Positions 49,111-60,540 of a DNA stretch of 64,000 nucleotides are shown here, piece after piece. The notes under the pieces were generated by a model, which was given only the letters and a program-made list of their open reading frames with translations, was not told the DNA's origin and searched no databases. Numbering within the stretch: the first letter of the stretch is position 1; each line of letters starts with the position of its first letter. The stretch spans positions 32,860,001 to 32,924,000 of the forward strand of contig OY292278.1 in assembly GCA_958496175.1 (NCBI GenBank), read 5' to 3'. Made by a program: the position numbers and the translations under genes. This stretch comes from Sisyra terminalis. Its lineage: Eukaryota; Arthropoda; Insecta; Neuroptera; Sisyridae.

Positions 49111-51465
49111 TAAAAATAAATCAAAATTTCTCAAAACAAAGAGAATATAAACAATTTAAATGTATATTTGATAATTGTGATTTTAATATTGGCTTAGAGA
49201 TACAAGATCCATATCAATCATATATACTAGAGACTATTTATAAATTACGTGAGGTACTTAGAGGTCAGAAAAGGGTCTTATTTTTTTTCTTTCAATGAAA
49301 ATCTTACTTTTCTTGTTAAAAGAAACAAGGAGTTTAAAATGGCGTTTATTTATCGTAAGTATTTTATTATTAGTCTATTATAATGAATAATAATATCTTG
49401 AGTCCTTGCTAATTAGGTAACAAAAGTAAGAATGGTTCAAATTCCGCACACGTCAAATGTAGCCCACTCCGCAGAATACATAGACGCCTCAACTTAATCG
49501 TTATTTAAGCAATATACTGTTTGATAATTCACTACATTCTTTTAAGTCTTTCATCAAACAATAATTCAATTTTTCTCTATCATAAATTTATCATTGAGCG
49601 AGCGTAATTTTTGTCATTATCTTTGCATTTAAAATCGAAAAAATATTCTTTTAGGATAAAATTAAAACTTATCGGTAGATAAATTCCAATAATAATTTGT
49701 TAATTGATATAAATTTTGATACCGAATAAAATCAGTATTTGATATCAACTATAATGATAAAATTAGATACTAACAAATCGAAAAGCTCTAATTTATAAAT
49801 AGGAAAATAAATAATAGCAATTTGATAAAATTTTAAATCATTTTTCTGATTTTTAGTTGTATAAAAATATGTTTCGAAATATCTTCATATTTCTATATGT
49901 AAAATCTTTCAAGGACACTGTTGCATGAAAACTAAATAGCCACAACCATAGATATGAAATAGATAAAGGTTTAGTGAAAAAAAACCTATCTCTATAATTA
50001 GTTTAAAAGTCAGAACTCACGCACAAAACGATTTCCATATAGCTGAACTTCCAAATTTGCTAAAAACCTTCTACAAAAAAAAGTCAATATTTTTGTTTAA
50101 ATCGCAAGGTACTCATTCACGTGAAATTTCAACGGTTTTTCTGATATATTCAAAATGGAATTTGTTAACATGATAGACATAAACTTTTCATATTTTTTCC
50201 CATTTTAATATTCTCCAAAATGATCATAAAGCATAGAAAAACTGGTTTGTTTCATTTCGAAAACAAAAAAATCTGTTGAGATATCATTCGTATTTGAATA
50301 AAAATATACCTCTAACCGATTGCATCACACATAATATTTTTGTACATTTTCTTGACTTACGAAGAATGTTTGATCCTTATCGTGATATTATATTCTCTGT
50401 TTCTCTGAGTTTATATTAAAATGATACATACATATCTCAACATCCTTTCATTTCGAAAACAACGTTTATTTTTCCATATATACATACAGCAAATGCTCTC
50501 TATCTTGCTAACTTTCCAGGTCATAAGTTATGCGAAATGCAAAAACCAACCACATTTTACGGTCTCAGACCAAGGGGAGAAAGTTGCCTTCATTCAATTT
50601 ACATTAATTTTATGTTAAAATATTGATTATCAACAAAAAATGATAACAATGTGAGAAACGAAACAACCGCAACGTTCAACCGAAAAAAAAACAACCTTTC
50701 TACCAAGAATTATTCATCGCTGAATTCAGCAAAAAAAAATCACAATTAGTTGCACCAATTAGTAGCATCGAATAAGGAAACAATTAATCAATCAATTAAA
50801 ATACAATAGTCCAATTAAATTGGGCACTCAATGTTACAACCTATGACTTCTATGTCGGCCGATAATTAAGGAAATTAGAAACTTTTGACTATATCTGGCG
50901 AATGACCAATGCTGATTCATTTTATTTGAGATTTTCAAATATCAATTCTATAAGTTGTTTATAAATAAATCAAAACATATTTCCCTAATTGTTTTTCATT
51001 GATTCTTAGTATCGCTATTGCGTACATTTTTGATTATTATTCTAAGAATAATTTTATGTTTATCTTAATTATTTTGAGACCCAAACTAAATAAACATGAA
51101 TCAATACAATTAAGTATCTTTATTGATGATTAATATTCTTCTGAAGTGAACATAATTACTGTCTTCAAATGTAAAACAATAAACATTCACTGATTTGATT
51201 TAAGTTTGTAATTTAACAATTTCAGTTATAGATATAAATAATAATTCCGTTGATTCTTAGAATTTATAAACATGATAAATATATAAATTATCCATTAAAA
51301 ATGTAGCAGGAGATAGCAGCAAGAGATACCATTTATTTGTATAACTAACAACTAAATAATTGAAGTTCCCTAAATTTTGTTTTTACGGAATCCTAATATT
51401 TAATTGGATTTCAATGTGGTTAATGAATAATAATATATGTCCTTTGACTCAATTTCTTTTTTATT
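49111..51465. other. AT-rich sequence, no gene recognised
   Basis: No repeat pair, RNA gene or coding motif was seen. Confidence 0.4.
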
Positions 51466-51510
51466 ATGACGCGTTTCAACAGTTTTTGGCTGTCATCATC
51501 AGGTAATGTA
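51466..51510 (-). ncRNA. Hammerhead-like motif of a Penelope-like element
   Basis: On the minus strand CTGATGA (51502-51496) is followed by stem II ACAG/CTGT (51493-51490 and 51482-51479) and GAAA (51477-51474), then CGCGTC. This is the canonical core with a short stem III. Stem I pairing is weak. The surrounding sequence has no readable RT. Confidence 0.5.
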
Positions 51511-54040
51511 AACAATGTGGTGTTAAAAAAATGGAAAAGAAATATAAGAACCAATAAAATTATAAAGTTTTTAAAAAAGAGTACGGTTATATTGGATGTC
51601 ATAAAAAGGAACCTGAAATCTCCGAAGAAAAAGGAAGAAGAAGACTTAACATTATTGATCATCGGAAAAGAGAAATGGATTGGTTTTGAAAGATTTTAAG
51701 AAGGATATAAAGCATCAAAAGGGAACTAAACTTTTCGTAGACTAGAAAACTGAGATAAAAAAGAAACTAAAGGCAAATTTTTTGAAAAGATAGAGGAAAT
51801 CAAATCCGAGCGCTTTATTATTTGTTTTCAAACAATAGATCTAGTTTTTCGGCATTGGGTTTGCAAAACTCTTCCATATAGGCTGGTGGTGGGGTGTATT
51901 GGCTTGAGGTTCATAAAAAAAAATACAAAAGAAAAACCACAGAGGAAATTTTCAAGAACAATCTAGGCGAATCTGCTTCTCTTGTACTAGTCACCAAAAA
52001 CGATACTACAGGAAATGCTGGATTTTTGAGCAAATAATCCCTTTTACATAAACAAAAATAGTTTTGATTCAAAAATTAATAATTTCAGTGCCAACTGGCA
52101 CACATATAGCATAAAAAATTGTCTCTTATTATTTAGAATTGGCTAAAGCTCCTGTTAACGACATCAATATCTGGTAACGTAGCATTTTTATTTTGTCTTT
52201 AATTTGATTCGCAATTTTTTCGTTTCAATCAAATAATCTAATTCAAATTTAATATCAATTTTCTCTTTTGTCGCTAAATTTTTCAATTTTCATTATGATC
52301 CGAATTAATTAAACTAAGAACTTTTTTTACTACGAAAAATAGTAATATGGCAAGGCAATCATTATGTATAACGAAGTTGATATTGCACGTTTTATATGTA
52401 TAATATTAAATATAGTTAATCAAGCTTTTGATTACAAATGTTAACATGGTATTTGTATTATTGTTTGGAGCTGGTACATATTTAGAATAAATTAAGAACA
52501 AAATTAAAAAACCAAAAATCTAACGTTGCCACATATTAATGTTACTAAAAGGAACTTGAGCCAAATTAATATAAACATGGTAACTTAGAAATTTTCCCTC
52601 ATAATTTAATTCCAAAAAAAATATAAACCACCATTAAACTGGCTCCAATAAGATTTGGCGCGATTTTCGAACATGTAGTATCTTTTCTTTGAGTACTTTA
52701 TCGACTCTGGCTTTGCCGAAATCAAAAAAAGTATAACTCAATCCATATTTTCACCACAACAGACTACTTACTTTACAAAACAATAGATTTAAGCAACATC
52801 GATTCCCAATATTTCTATGCTGTGTATTTTCTGCTATTTATGTTCCCTAAGCCTTTATAAAATTCTTATTGCCCCCTAATCTTAACATTAATTTTAAATA
52901 AACGTCAAATTTTAAATATGAGCTTTTTCAAGTCCATCTTCGAGGGCTACGAAACACACATTGGGAAAGAAACCCTGCCAAGGAAAAGCTATTGTACTGC
53001 TGTGTTTTAAGTAATGTAGCTAACTTAAGAATGAGTGCTTTCAATGATTCAATTATAGCAGTAGTCGGAGAATCAGGGTAAATTACCTCAAAAGGGGTAA
53101 AAAAGAATTTTTTAGGAGTACTAAAGGAATAAAAAAAGACTGGAGTAGATTTATATTCCGATTTTGTGCTGTTGTCAACTAAATCATCAATATTTTACAC
53201 TGGAAAATGTCCATTTAAAATTACCCATATTGGCGTATTCCTGATTTTGGGAATTAGTTTAATCGTTTCAATTAATATAAAAATAAAAATATTCAGTATT
53301 TTTCTGAAAAATATGATTACTAAGATTGAAGGTATGAAGTTCAAAATAATAAGCAGGAAAACGGTGTCTTTAAAACTGTAAGAATTAAGGAAAAGTTTCT
53401 CATACTACAGTCCTCAAAACAAAAAAATATTTTGTATACTTTTACTATATCAATAAGCTTTAATAGTTATGCTCTCTTGTCTATTAATTTTATGTAAGAC
53501 TTTTAGATAAAATTCGTCATAATTTATACAATTCAAAAGGGTTTTATACAAACGCTATGCACTACCTGAAAGCTCGACCTTTTACAATAATCACTCTTAG
53601 CACTACAAAGATGTTCCCCCTTTTTACTTATAGACAAATGTTTTTATTGGTAATTCAAACTTTTACATTCAATAATTCATTTTTATTTTCCTTTTAGTAT
53701 TCTTTAACGCTATAATTAAGAGCTTCTTAAAGCTTTAATAGCGATGATTCATTCTTCCATTTCTTACCTTTAAAAATAGGAAATTATCAACTCAAAAAAA
53801 TATGACCAACTTACAGCAACTTACTATCTTGAGGTTCTTCAAATTATTTTATTAATTTCCTCGAAAGTCAACCAAAACTAAGACTTTGGCGACCAGTTAT
53901 CAAAAGCATGACGGAAGTGTAGCCACAATTTGGCACATTTAAACAATTTCGGACAGGCCAGAAATCTTCTATGACTAATTCGCACTTATGATAGTGCTGC
54001 GATAAAAACCGCAATAAGATTTTAATAAAAAAAAATTAGG
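51511..54040. other. AT-rich sequence adjoining the FOG-like exon, no gene recognised
   Basis: A slightly GC-richer patch at 52930-53060 has no motif. The 51466-51699 plus-strand frame is lysine-rich and looks like chance. Confidence 0.35.
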
Positions 54041-54052
54041 TTTTCCACTTAC

Positions 54053-54092
54053 GTTTTAAAGGCTTTGGATTGCTTTGTTTTCTTCGAGACAT
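54053..54092 (-). CDS. ush: First coding exon of a Friend-of-GATA (u-shaped/ZFPM) like zinc-finger cofactor; partial gene
   Basis: The minus strand has an ATG (54092-54090) opening 13 codons, MSRRKQSNPKPLK, plus one base of the next codon, directly followed by GTAAGT (54052-54047), a consensus 5' splice site. The frame has an upstream TGA at 54194-54192, and the context CAGCACC-ATG is a good initiator. MSRRKQ followed by a basic stretch is the short N-terminal repression motif shared by FOG, Spalt, BCL11 and OAZ-type C2H2 proteins; in FOG proteins it binds the RbAp48 subunit of NuRD. SNP at residues 7-9 and the later basic residues are closest to vertebrate FOG1 and insect U-shaped, which partner GATA factors in the nucleus. 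A tiny first exon holding only this motif before a large intron is typical of the group. No later exon is visible, so the gene is partial. Other MSRRKQ proteins are the main alternative. Confidence 0.72.
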
Positions 54093-54400
54093 GGTGCTGA
54101 ACGATGCCACAAGATGACGATGGTTTATTGCAACGGCAAAACGTTTTTCGCACGTGGACAATTCCGCCGAATCAAACACGTGGTCGGAAAATCATTTTTC
54201 AATTCAATGCAAACAAATGACAACAATGGTTTCTAATAGTTGACATAAACAAATATGATATAAACGACACATAACAAATCACAAACTATTTTTAACAACT
54301 TTTCCTTCAAATCCAAAAACTTTTGTAGTCAGTTTTCAATGGTGAATTAGAAACTTTGCTTTTCGATGGCTTAGAATCAAATCACTCAACTCTAATTTCC
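54093..54400 (-). promoter_or_regulatory. 5' UTR and probable promoter region of the FOG-like gene
   Basis: This is the sequence just upstream of the initiator ATG on the minus strand. It is somewhat GC-richer than its surroundings up to about 54190 and includes an in-frame stop at 54194-54192, so it is untranslated. Two perfect CACGTG E-boxes lie 26 bp apart (54151-54156 and 54177-54182), a site type bound by bHLH factors. No convincing TATA box or arthropod initiator could be placed on the minus strand, so the start site is not fixed; the right boundary is arbitrary. A TCAGTT initiator-like string near 54330 is on the plus strand and could only serve divergent transcription. Confidence 0.5.
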
Positions 54401-54903
54401 TATGGTAATATACCGGAAATGGGAAAATTTGATAGAAAATTGGGTGTTTTTCCTCAAAAACATGACAATGTGCGATTCATTTTTTGAACCGGCTTGCATA
54501 CACTTCATTCACCCGCCAACGCTAAAAAGCAACTGTCAGCGCAACGTGCCACTAACACCAAGTAGGTTGGGCTTGCAGCCGACATCTATCGAAGTCGTAC
54601 GAGAAACGACGTCTCATCAAAATATAAACGCAACTATAAAAAAATAATTTATCAATTTTATGAATTAATAATTAAAAAGTTAGTTAAACTTCCTATTAAC
54701 GATTGAATTTGTAAATAAACAATTCTAATATTGAATTTCAAATGGCTTAAAAAAAGTTTCTTATGAATCAATCGCTTTCTTAATCGATATATCAAAGAAC
54801 GCCATTTTTGATTTTTTGCTCATATAATCATTTTGATAAAATTGTTAATATCTTTCGTATTTTAAATTATATTGGTCAAATATTAATTTTCCATGTTTGA
54901 GTA
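54401..54903. other. Upstream flank of the FOG-like gene
   Basis: A GC-richer patch at 54470-54620 contains an 81-codon plus-strand frame (ATG at 54402) reading away from the gene. It has no family motif and could be part of the promoter region or a short divergent transcript. Confidence 0.25.
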
Positions 54904-54911
54904 AACAAAAG

Positions 54912-55159
54912 CAGTGACATAGCGTGCAATTTTGCCGCCCGGGGTCGACCGCAAATTCGCCGCCCCCTATTGTCATTAATAGTCAAGAAAATTGATAAAA
55001 AGACAAATATCTTTAAATTCTTAAATCATTTAAATATGTAATCCTCGTTTTTTCTCAAAACAAAATCTTTTATGGGATTTTCAATGTTAATATGCCGCCC
55101 CATTTTCATGTGCCGCCCAGAACCTTGGCTCCCTCTGCATCCACCACGCTATGCTACTG
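54912..55159. mobile_element. 248-bp hAT MITE with perfect 8-bp target duplication
   Basis: The left end CAGTGACATAGCGTG and the reverse complement of the right end, CAGTAGCATAGCGTG, form the TIRs. AACAAAAG is repeated exactly on both sides (54904-54911 and 55160-55167). The inside carries four GCCGCCC blocks in otherwise AT-rich sequence. Non-coding. Confidence 0.85.
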
Positions 55160-55167
55160 AACAAAAG

Positions 55168-55717
55168 CACAAAACTTCTTCTATAATCTATAATATTACA
55201 TCTAAACATTATCATAAAAATTAAGAACATTAAAAAAATAACCAAGTTGCAAAATAAGACCTTTTTGAGACCTTATCACAATAAACTTTTTATCATAAAT
55301 CAGTTTCGCATTCGTAAATCATAGCCAAGTTCAATAGATATATTGCTTGTCCAAATAAATTTTCTAACTCAAAATTATTTCTATCCAAATGTTTTTTTTG
55401 TTTCAGGCCACCCAGGTATCCAACTTCTTTAGATTTTAGTACGTCATTCCCAAATATTTTAACCCCTACTTCAGTCAAACCTTTTGAAAATTGTGTTATT
55501 AATTCAATAGAAAAGCGTTCCCAAATAAAATGGGGAAAAAACAGCTGATATCTATATGAAGTGTAAAGCTCCAGTCATAAAAACGATAATATAGAGACAT
55601 TATTAACTTTAGGAGATAATAGAACCTCAAATCGAAAGTTGTATTTGAAAAAAAAACAACAATTTTTAGTTTCACTACAGAAAAGTTGTTGTGTTATTTA
55701 GAACTAGTATTTTCATT
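55168..55717. other. AT-rich sequence, nothing recognised
   Basis: No repeat pair, RNA gene or coding motif was seen. Confidence 0.4.
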
Positions 55718-55865
55718 TATAGATAGATATACCAAATTATTAAGATAGTTACTTAAAAGATACAAACTTATCTTGTAGATACTAACATCATTATACTTAA
55801 GTGAAAAACTCAAGTTTTCTCTAAATAAACTCCAGATAATAATCTGGAAGATTAAGGAAGAAATG
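55718..55865 (-). repeat. Family R repeat, minus orientation
   Basis: It aligns along its length with 56868-57022, sharing AGATAGAT, TTAAGATA and TTTTCTCT blocks in the same order. It is the most diverged of the long copies. Confidence 0.5.
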
Positions 55866-56123
55866 CCACAAACCAAATAATAAAATTCCTTCAATCAACA
55901 ACAATAGAAAAGTATTCAAAGAAACACTCTTCTCAAAAAAAGTGTTTTTTTTATTTTACCATAATCAAAAGCAACTACTCCCTTGGCTATACTTTCTTGT
56001 TTTTAAGGCTACTACAGTTTTCACAGTGTTTATAATAAAGTGATTAAGCAATCATCGTTTAAGGAAATATATTTTTGAACGAGAGTCTTAAGAAATTAAG
56101 GACCGTTACTTTCAGATCAACTT

Positions 56124-57022
56124 AGTGACATTAATCTTCCAGATAAAATTGTATTCAAAAGACAGAGATAACATGAATGTTCACCTAACAATAGAGATAT
56201 GTGTAGGATTTATCTAACAGATAAACTTTTATCTATGAAATAGCTATCTTATGGATATGGTCTATCTATCCATGAGTAAAAATACTAGCTTTCAATCTAG
56301 TAAATTTTATTAGTGGACGTGTCAGAATATTGTCATTGATTATGATAAAGGAAACTTTAACAAAACACAACAATCTAAGGAAATGTCTCCCAACTATAGG
56401 GATAAACACTGAATTCAATGCAAGCAGGAAATCTTAAGAAAAGTAAAAAATCGCCTCCCACATCCTATTTGATTCCTCAGCTGAAGCTCGAAGCCGCTTT
56501 AGCACCGTAGGACCCCCTGGTCATAAGCTGGAGAGCATCTATAAAGACCCAGTTGGCTGCCTGTTTAGATTTATCTCAGGAACAGATCCGACTGTCTGAT
56601 ATTAGAAACAACGTACAATAGTACTTCTTAAGATCCAAAGGAAAAAAACTCACAAGAGAGACCCCCAGAAACTAGAAGAAGAAAAATATTAAAATAGAAG
56701 TAAACTTCTCTATTTGAGTCAAAGTACTTCTTTTTCATCGAAATTTTAACAAATCAATAGCTACTGTTTTTACAAGTTTTATAAGCCCAATAGTTGTAAC
56801 TATTTTTTTAAAAGTTCACAGAATTTCATTGAAAAAAACAATCGTTAATTTTAAGACCTCTATTGTCACTCATGGAGAGATAGATCATATTCTTAAGATA
56901 ACTATTTCATAGATAAAAATTTATCTAGTTGATAAGTCCTACACATATCACTGTTCTTAAATGAAAATACGCATGTTTTCTCTATCATTCGGATTCTTCA
57001 TCTGGAAAATAAATATCACTAC
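56124..57022. mobile_element. Element with ~155-bp inverted ends of family R
   Basis: The left arm 56124-56277 (+) and right arm 56868-57022 (-) are inverted homologues; both contain ATATGTGTAGGA, TTATCTATGAAATAG and TATCC/CATGAGT at the inner edge. The 590-bp centre includes a GC-richer block (56440-56620) with a broken plus-strand frame (TSYLIPQLKLEAALAP, stop, DPLVISWRASIKTQLAAC) that looks like old coding sequence of unknown type. Terminal tips and target duplication are not defined. Confidence 0.55.
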
Positions 57023-58059
57023 TATGATATGGAAATATTGACCCTAAGTAAAAATTAATCATAAAATCGTATAAAATTAAATAAATTAACAGAATAACAT
57101 TATCGAAAAGTAAGACTTTATTTGAGCTTTCCATAAGCACTCTATTTCAATTCATTCATTTGAATTTCGCTTGAATTTACCAAGCTTATCATTTATTCTA
57201 ATTATTTTCAAGAAATATAGGTTCTACTAAGGTACTACAATTTTCATTAATTTCATAAGTCCACATGAGATCTATTCAAATTTTTGTTCCATACAAAGTT
57301 TGACCATTTTTTCACTAAAAATTTATTATTATTTTTACTATGAGAAAAATAAAGTTTTATGACTTTCTCAGGGATTGTAGTGACGTGTTATTGAGCATAT
57401 TAAAATATTTTTTCCCTAATTGGCATCAATGTGAAAATAGTTATTGTGGTGAAAGTATATTTTGTCCGTTAAACCTTAATCACAGATTGTTAATTTTATA
57501 TTTTATGTAGGGAAAAAATAATAAAAAATATAATAGTTAATTAATGAATTAATTTTTGATTGATATTTTACTGGATATATTTTGATACTATACATTCAGT
57601 AATAGCCACCCATCTTTGATTATAAATTATTTTCATCTTTACTTTTGACTTTTTAATGATAAAGAATACCTTTAGATAGTTTGATTGGCAAGTACCGAGA
57701 TACAATAGCGAAATATCATTGCGTGGAATTTATATTACTTGAAATTCTAGATAACTTTTCGTTAATTTTATGACGGAGATGCCAATCCGACATCTTTTAA
57801 ACTTTAATTCAAGTTTCATTGAGAAACGCAGGGGTAAAAAGCATCTTACAATATGTAAATAGTTTGTTTAAAGTATGTAAGTAGTGGATAATCTATGGTT
57901 TAATACATTATTTGTGAAGTTCTGAATCATATTTTGTCCAGTCAGGCTCTTTTTGTTTTATAAATTTTATCAGAAACTGAAATTTTTCTTATTTTCCACT
58001 TAAAAAGGAAACGGTTCAAACTGCTGAAAATGTGCTTATAAATATTTATATTTTCTTTT
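57023..58059. other. AT-rich sequence, nothing recognised
   Basis: No repeat pair, RNA gene or coding motif was seen. Confidence 0.4.
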
Positions 58060-58230
58060 TTTTGGAGTATTTTTTATTTAAAATTTTTATGTTTGTACAT
58101 ATTTAATCGGTTTTCTTTATATTAAGATAATATATAAAGTTAAAGTTGACTGTTAAATTGTGTTATAAAGAACTATATGAGTACTTGAAGAAGTCAGGAA
58201 TCCGATGACTCGTGTTGCACAAAAATATAA
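58060..58230 (+). mobile_element. Penelope-like tail, second subfamily, decayed
   Basis: Homologous to 48880-49110. The hammerhead boxes are damaged here (CTTGAAGA at 58184-58191 and GACT in place of GAAA), with the TCAGG/TCCGA hairpin only partly paired. Confidence 0.4.
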
Positions 58231-59834
58231 AATGAAGAAATCCTAAAAAGAGAGACTGTAATTGATATAAATTAACTATGGAAAAGAATAATCAAAATTT
58301 GTACTCACAACTGAAAATATATTTGTTATGGCTACATAATTGGTCTTATAGAGGCGTAGATAGAGCGTTATATTAATAATTTTAACGATAAATTATATTA
58401 AATAGTTACATTTTTGAGGAGCTGGGAAAATAACAATTATATAAAATTGATTAAAGAATGTGATATATTGTCAGTAAATAAACGGCATAAAATCAAATGA
58501 ATTTTTATCATAGACATGTAATCATTAATGTTTGGATTTTTTGGTGATAAGTTTTAAAAAAGATCTTCCTCTGTTATGTGGTAACATTACTACAAAAATA
58601 AACAAGATTTTTCCTTAAAAGAAGAATTTTACTGGGTTAACAATAACTACTATAGACATATGAATAAGTTACCCCGATGATTTCGTTTAATATCACATTC
58701 ATAAATTATTGCTAGCGTTTTGACTCTAATGTTAAAGGATCTGATTCACTCAATATACGTTCTGCTATATACGCAATTCGCATTCTTCATTCAACCATTT
58801 AAACTTTTGTCCTTGTCGGTATTTGAAGAGTTTTATAACTCTTATTGTTGCATTTAGAAGATCCAATGCCTCTTTAAATAATGCCTTATAATCTGTATCT
58901 GTAAATAAAAAATCTTGTACCTAAATAATAAACGGGAATCAAAAAGTATTTTGAATAAAATTTTTTAACAGCTGAAATGGTAAAAAGTATAAGAAAAAAT
59001 AACTATTGCAATTAAGCGAATAAAAATGCCTTTCGTAGAAAAAAAATTTTTGTGGCAGTGTTTTTGTTGTTTGATGGAACAGTACCGTAAGAAGTGTGTT
59101 AAGTGATATGGAAACTACATTGGGTAAAGAGTCGCAACCTAAACAGGTACCGAAATAAATGGAAATGTAAAAAGAATTCGATTGATTTAATTGATTTTAT
59201 GATTCATTTGAATTTACGTAGATTTTATGTTATTGAATCTACACTGTGAAATATTTTATATCCAAAACAATTATCTGTTCATAAATTTAACTAATAAAAT
59301 TTAAATTAAAAGTTTCAATGATATATATCATATATATCAAAGATATATCATACTAAACTTGCAAATGGGCTTTAAATATGGAGGGCTAATATAATATACC
59401 TATCCAAATTGTAAGAGTAGAAGTTAAAAAGAGATTGGGATATGGAGGGATCAAAAGTAGCTTGAAATATTTTATGTGTTGTATATAGTATCTATTTTAC
59501 ATGAGTGGTCGGTAATTGATACTTTTTTCTAGTATTTGACTGATTCACTGCTGTATCATCTTGATATCATATTTCCAACATATTTTATAGTGCATTATCA
59601 GAACATTATCAAGTCAAATATTACGCATTTTTTAAAGTATTAATGAATCATTACATAATCATTTTTCAAAATTATCATTTCTATCAATTCTTTGTCAACT
59701 TTGACTAAATATTTTCAGCAAAATATTAAATCATTTTGAATTCTATTATTGAAAAAGTAAACTTTTTGTTTATAACACTGACATTATTTAATTTTAAATT
59801 AAAATTGTATTTATTTATTCTATTGGTAATTCTG
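58231..59834. other. AT-rich sequence, no gene recognised
   Basis: Overlapping GATATATCAT palindromes lie at 59320-59352. A mildly GC-richer patch at 59040-59150 has no motif. Confidence 0.35.
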
Positions 59835-59894
59835 TTTTAACTTTGTATCTTTTAACTTTGTAACTTTTAACTTTGTTACCTTTAATTTTGTTAA
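59835..59894. repeat. 15-bp minisatellite, four copies
   Basis: TTTTAACTTTGTATC, TTTTAACTTTGTAAC, TTTTAACTTTGTTAC and CTTTAATTTTGTTAA follow each other without gaps. Confidence 0.8.
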
Positions 59895-59929
59895 ACTGAT
59901 TTAAATACATGCAATGGTACATTGCACTA

Positions 59930-60030
59930 CATTACAATTGCAATATTCCAGTTCCACGTACAGATGCTTTGCATCTCTGTAGGACGCCTACTAGAAGTAA
60001 AATAATAATAATAAATAATAATAATAACAT
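59930..60030 (+). mobile_element. 3' end of a retroposon with (AAT)n tail
   Basis: A hairpin (ACAGATGC-TTT-GCATCTCTGT) and AGGACGCCTACTAGAAG are followed by an (AAT/ATA)n run from about 60000. A 3' hairpin plus microsatellite tail is typical of RTE/L2-type LINEs and the SINEs they mobilise. CACCTACTAGAA recurs at 60159. The 5' part is not identifiable. Confidence 0.4.
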
Positions 60031-60540
60031 CGTTGCATGAAAAAGTATGTAACTTCTAACAAATGCAGAAATCTTTAATTTATGTTTTTATGTTTAGTTC
60101 TTATTTTATTTTCCGTGATTAATAAAGTTAATATCAAACTATATTGTTGTTTCCAAACACCTACTAGAACATAATAATATCTTATTGTAAAAATACGTTG
60201 AAACTCGTTTAAAAAATTTATCAACTGTAACAGCAACGTATGATATAACATTTTCTTTAGTTTAATTTCTATATTTAAATACTCAAATTAAGGGTTGAAA
60301 ATTTAACTTTTTGATTTTCTGTAAGTAAATAAAATAAATATAAATAAAGTAAAATTGTGCTGAATCGGAGAACTATTCCGATTGTGATGAATGAAACGGA
60401 GAATTATTATTATTCGACTATTCCAACAAACCACAAAACTACTTCTACACCTTAACACCTATTTGTACAAATCATTCATAATATACTTCAATGTATTTCT
60501 TTGAAGAATACAAACATTTTAAAAATCAAAGAATCGAAAG

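Larger units (their letters stand above)
1..54052 (-). other. Putative first intron of the FOG-like gene (5' part, open at the window edge)
   Basis: The donor at 54052-54047 is followed leftward by 54 kb with no recognisable zinc-finger, PR-like or other FOG exon on the minus strand. I therefore infer that this whole stretch is first intron, possibly with undetected small or alternative exons. Very long first introns filled with transposons and regulatory islands are common in insect developmental transcription-factor genes. The inference depends on the exon call at 54053-54092 and would change if another gene is nested here. Confidence 0.5.
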
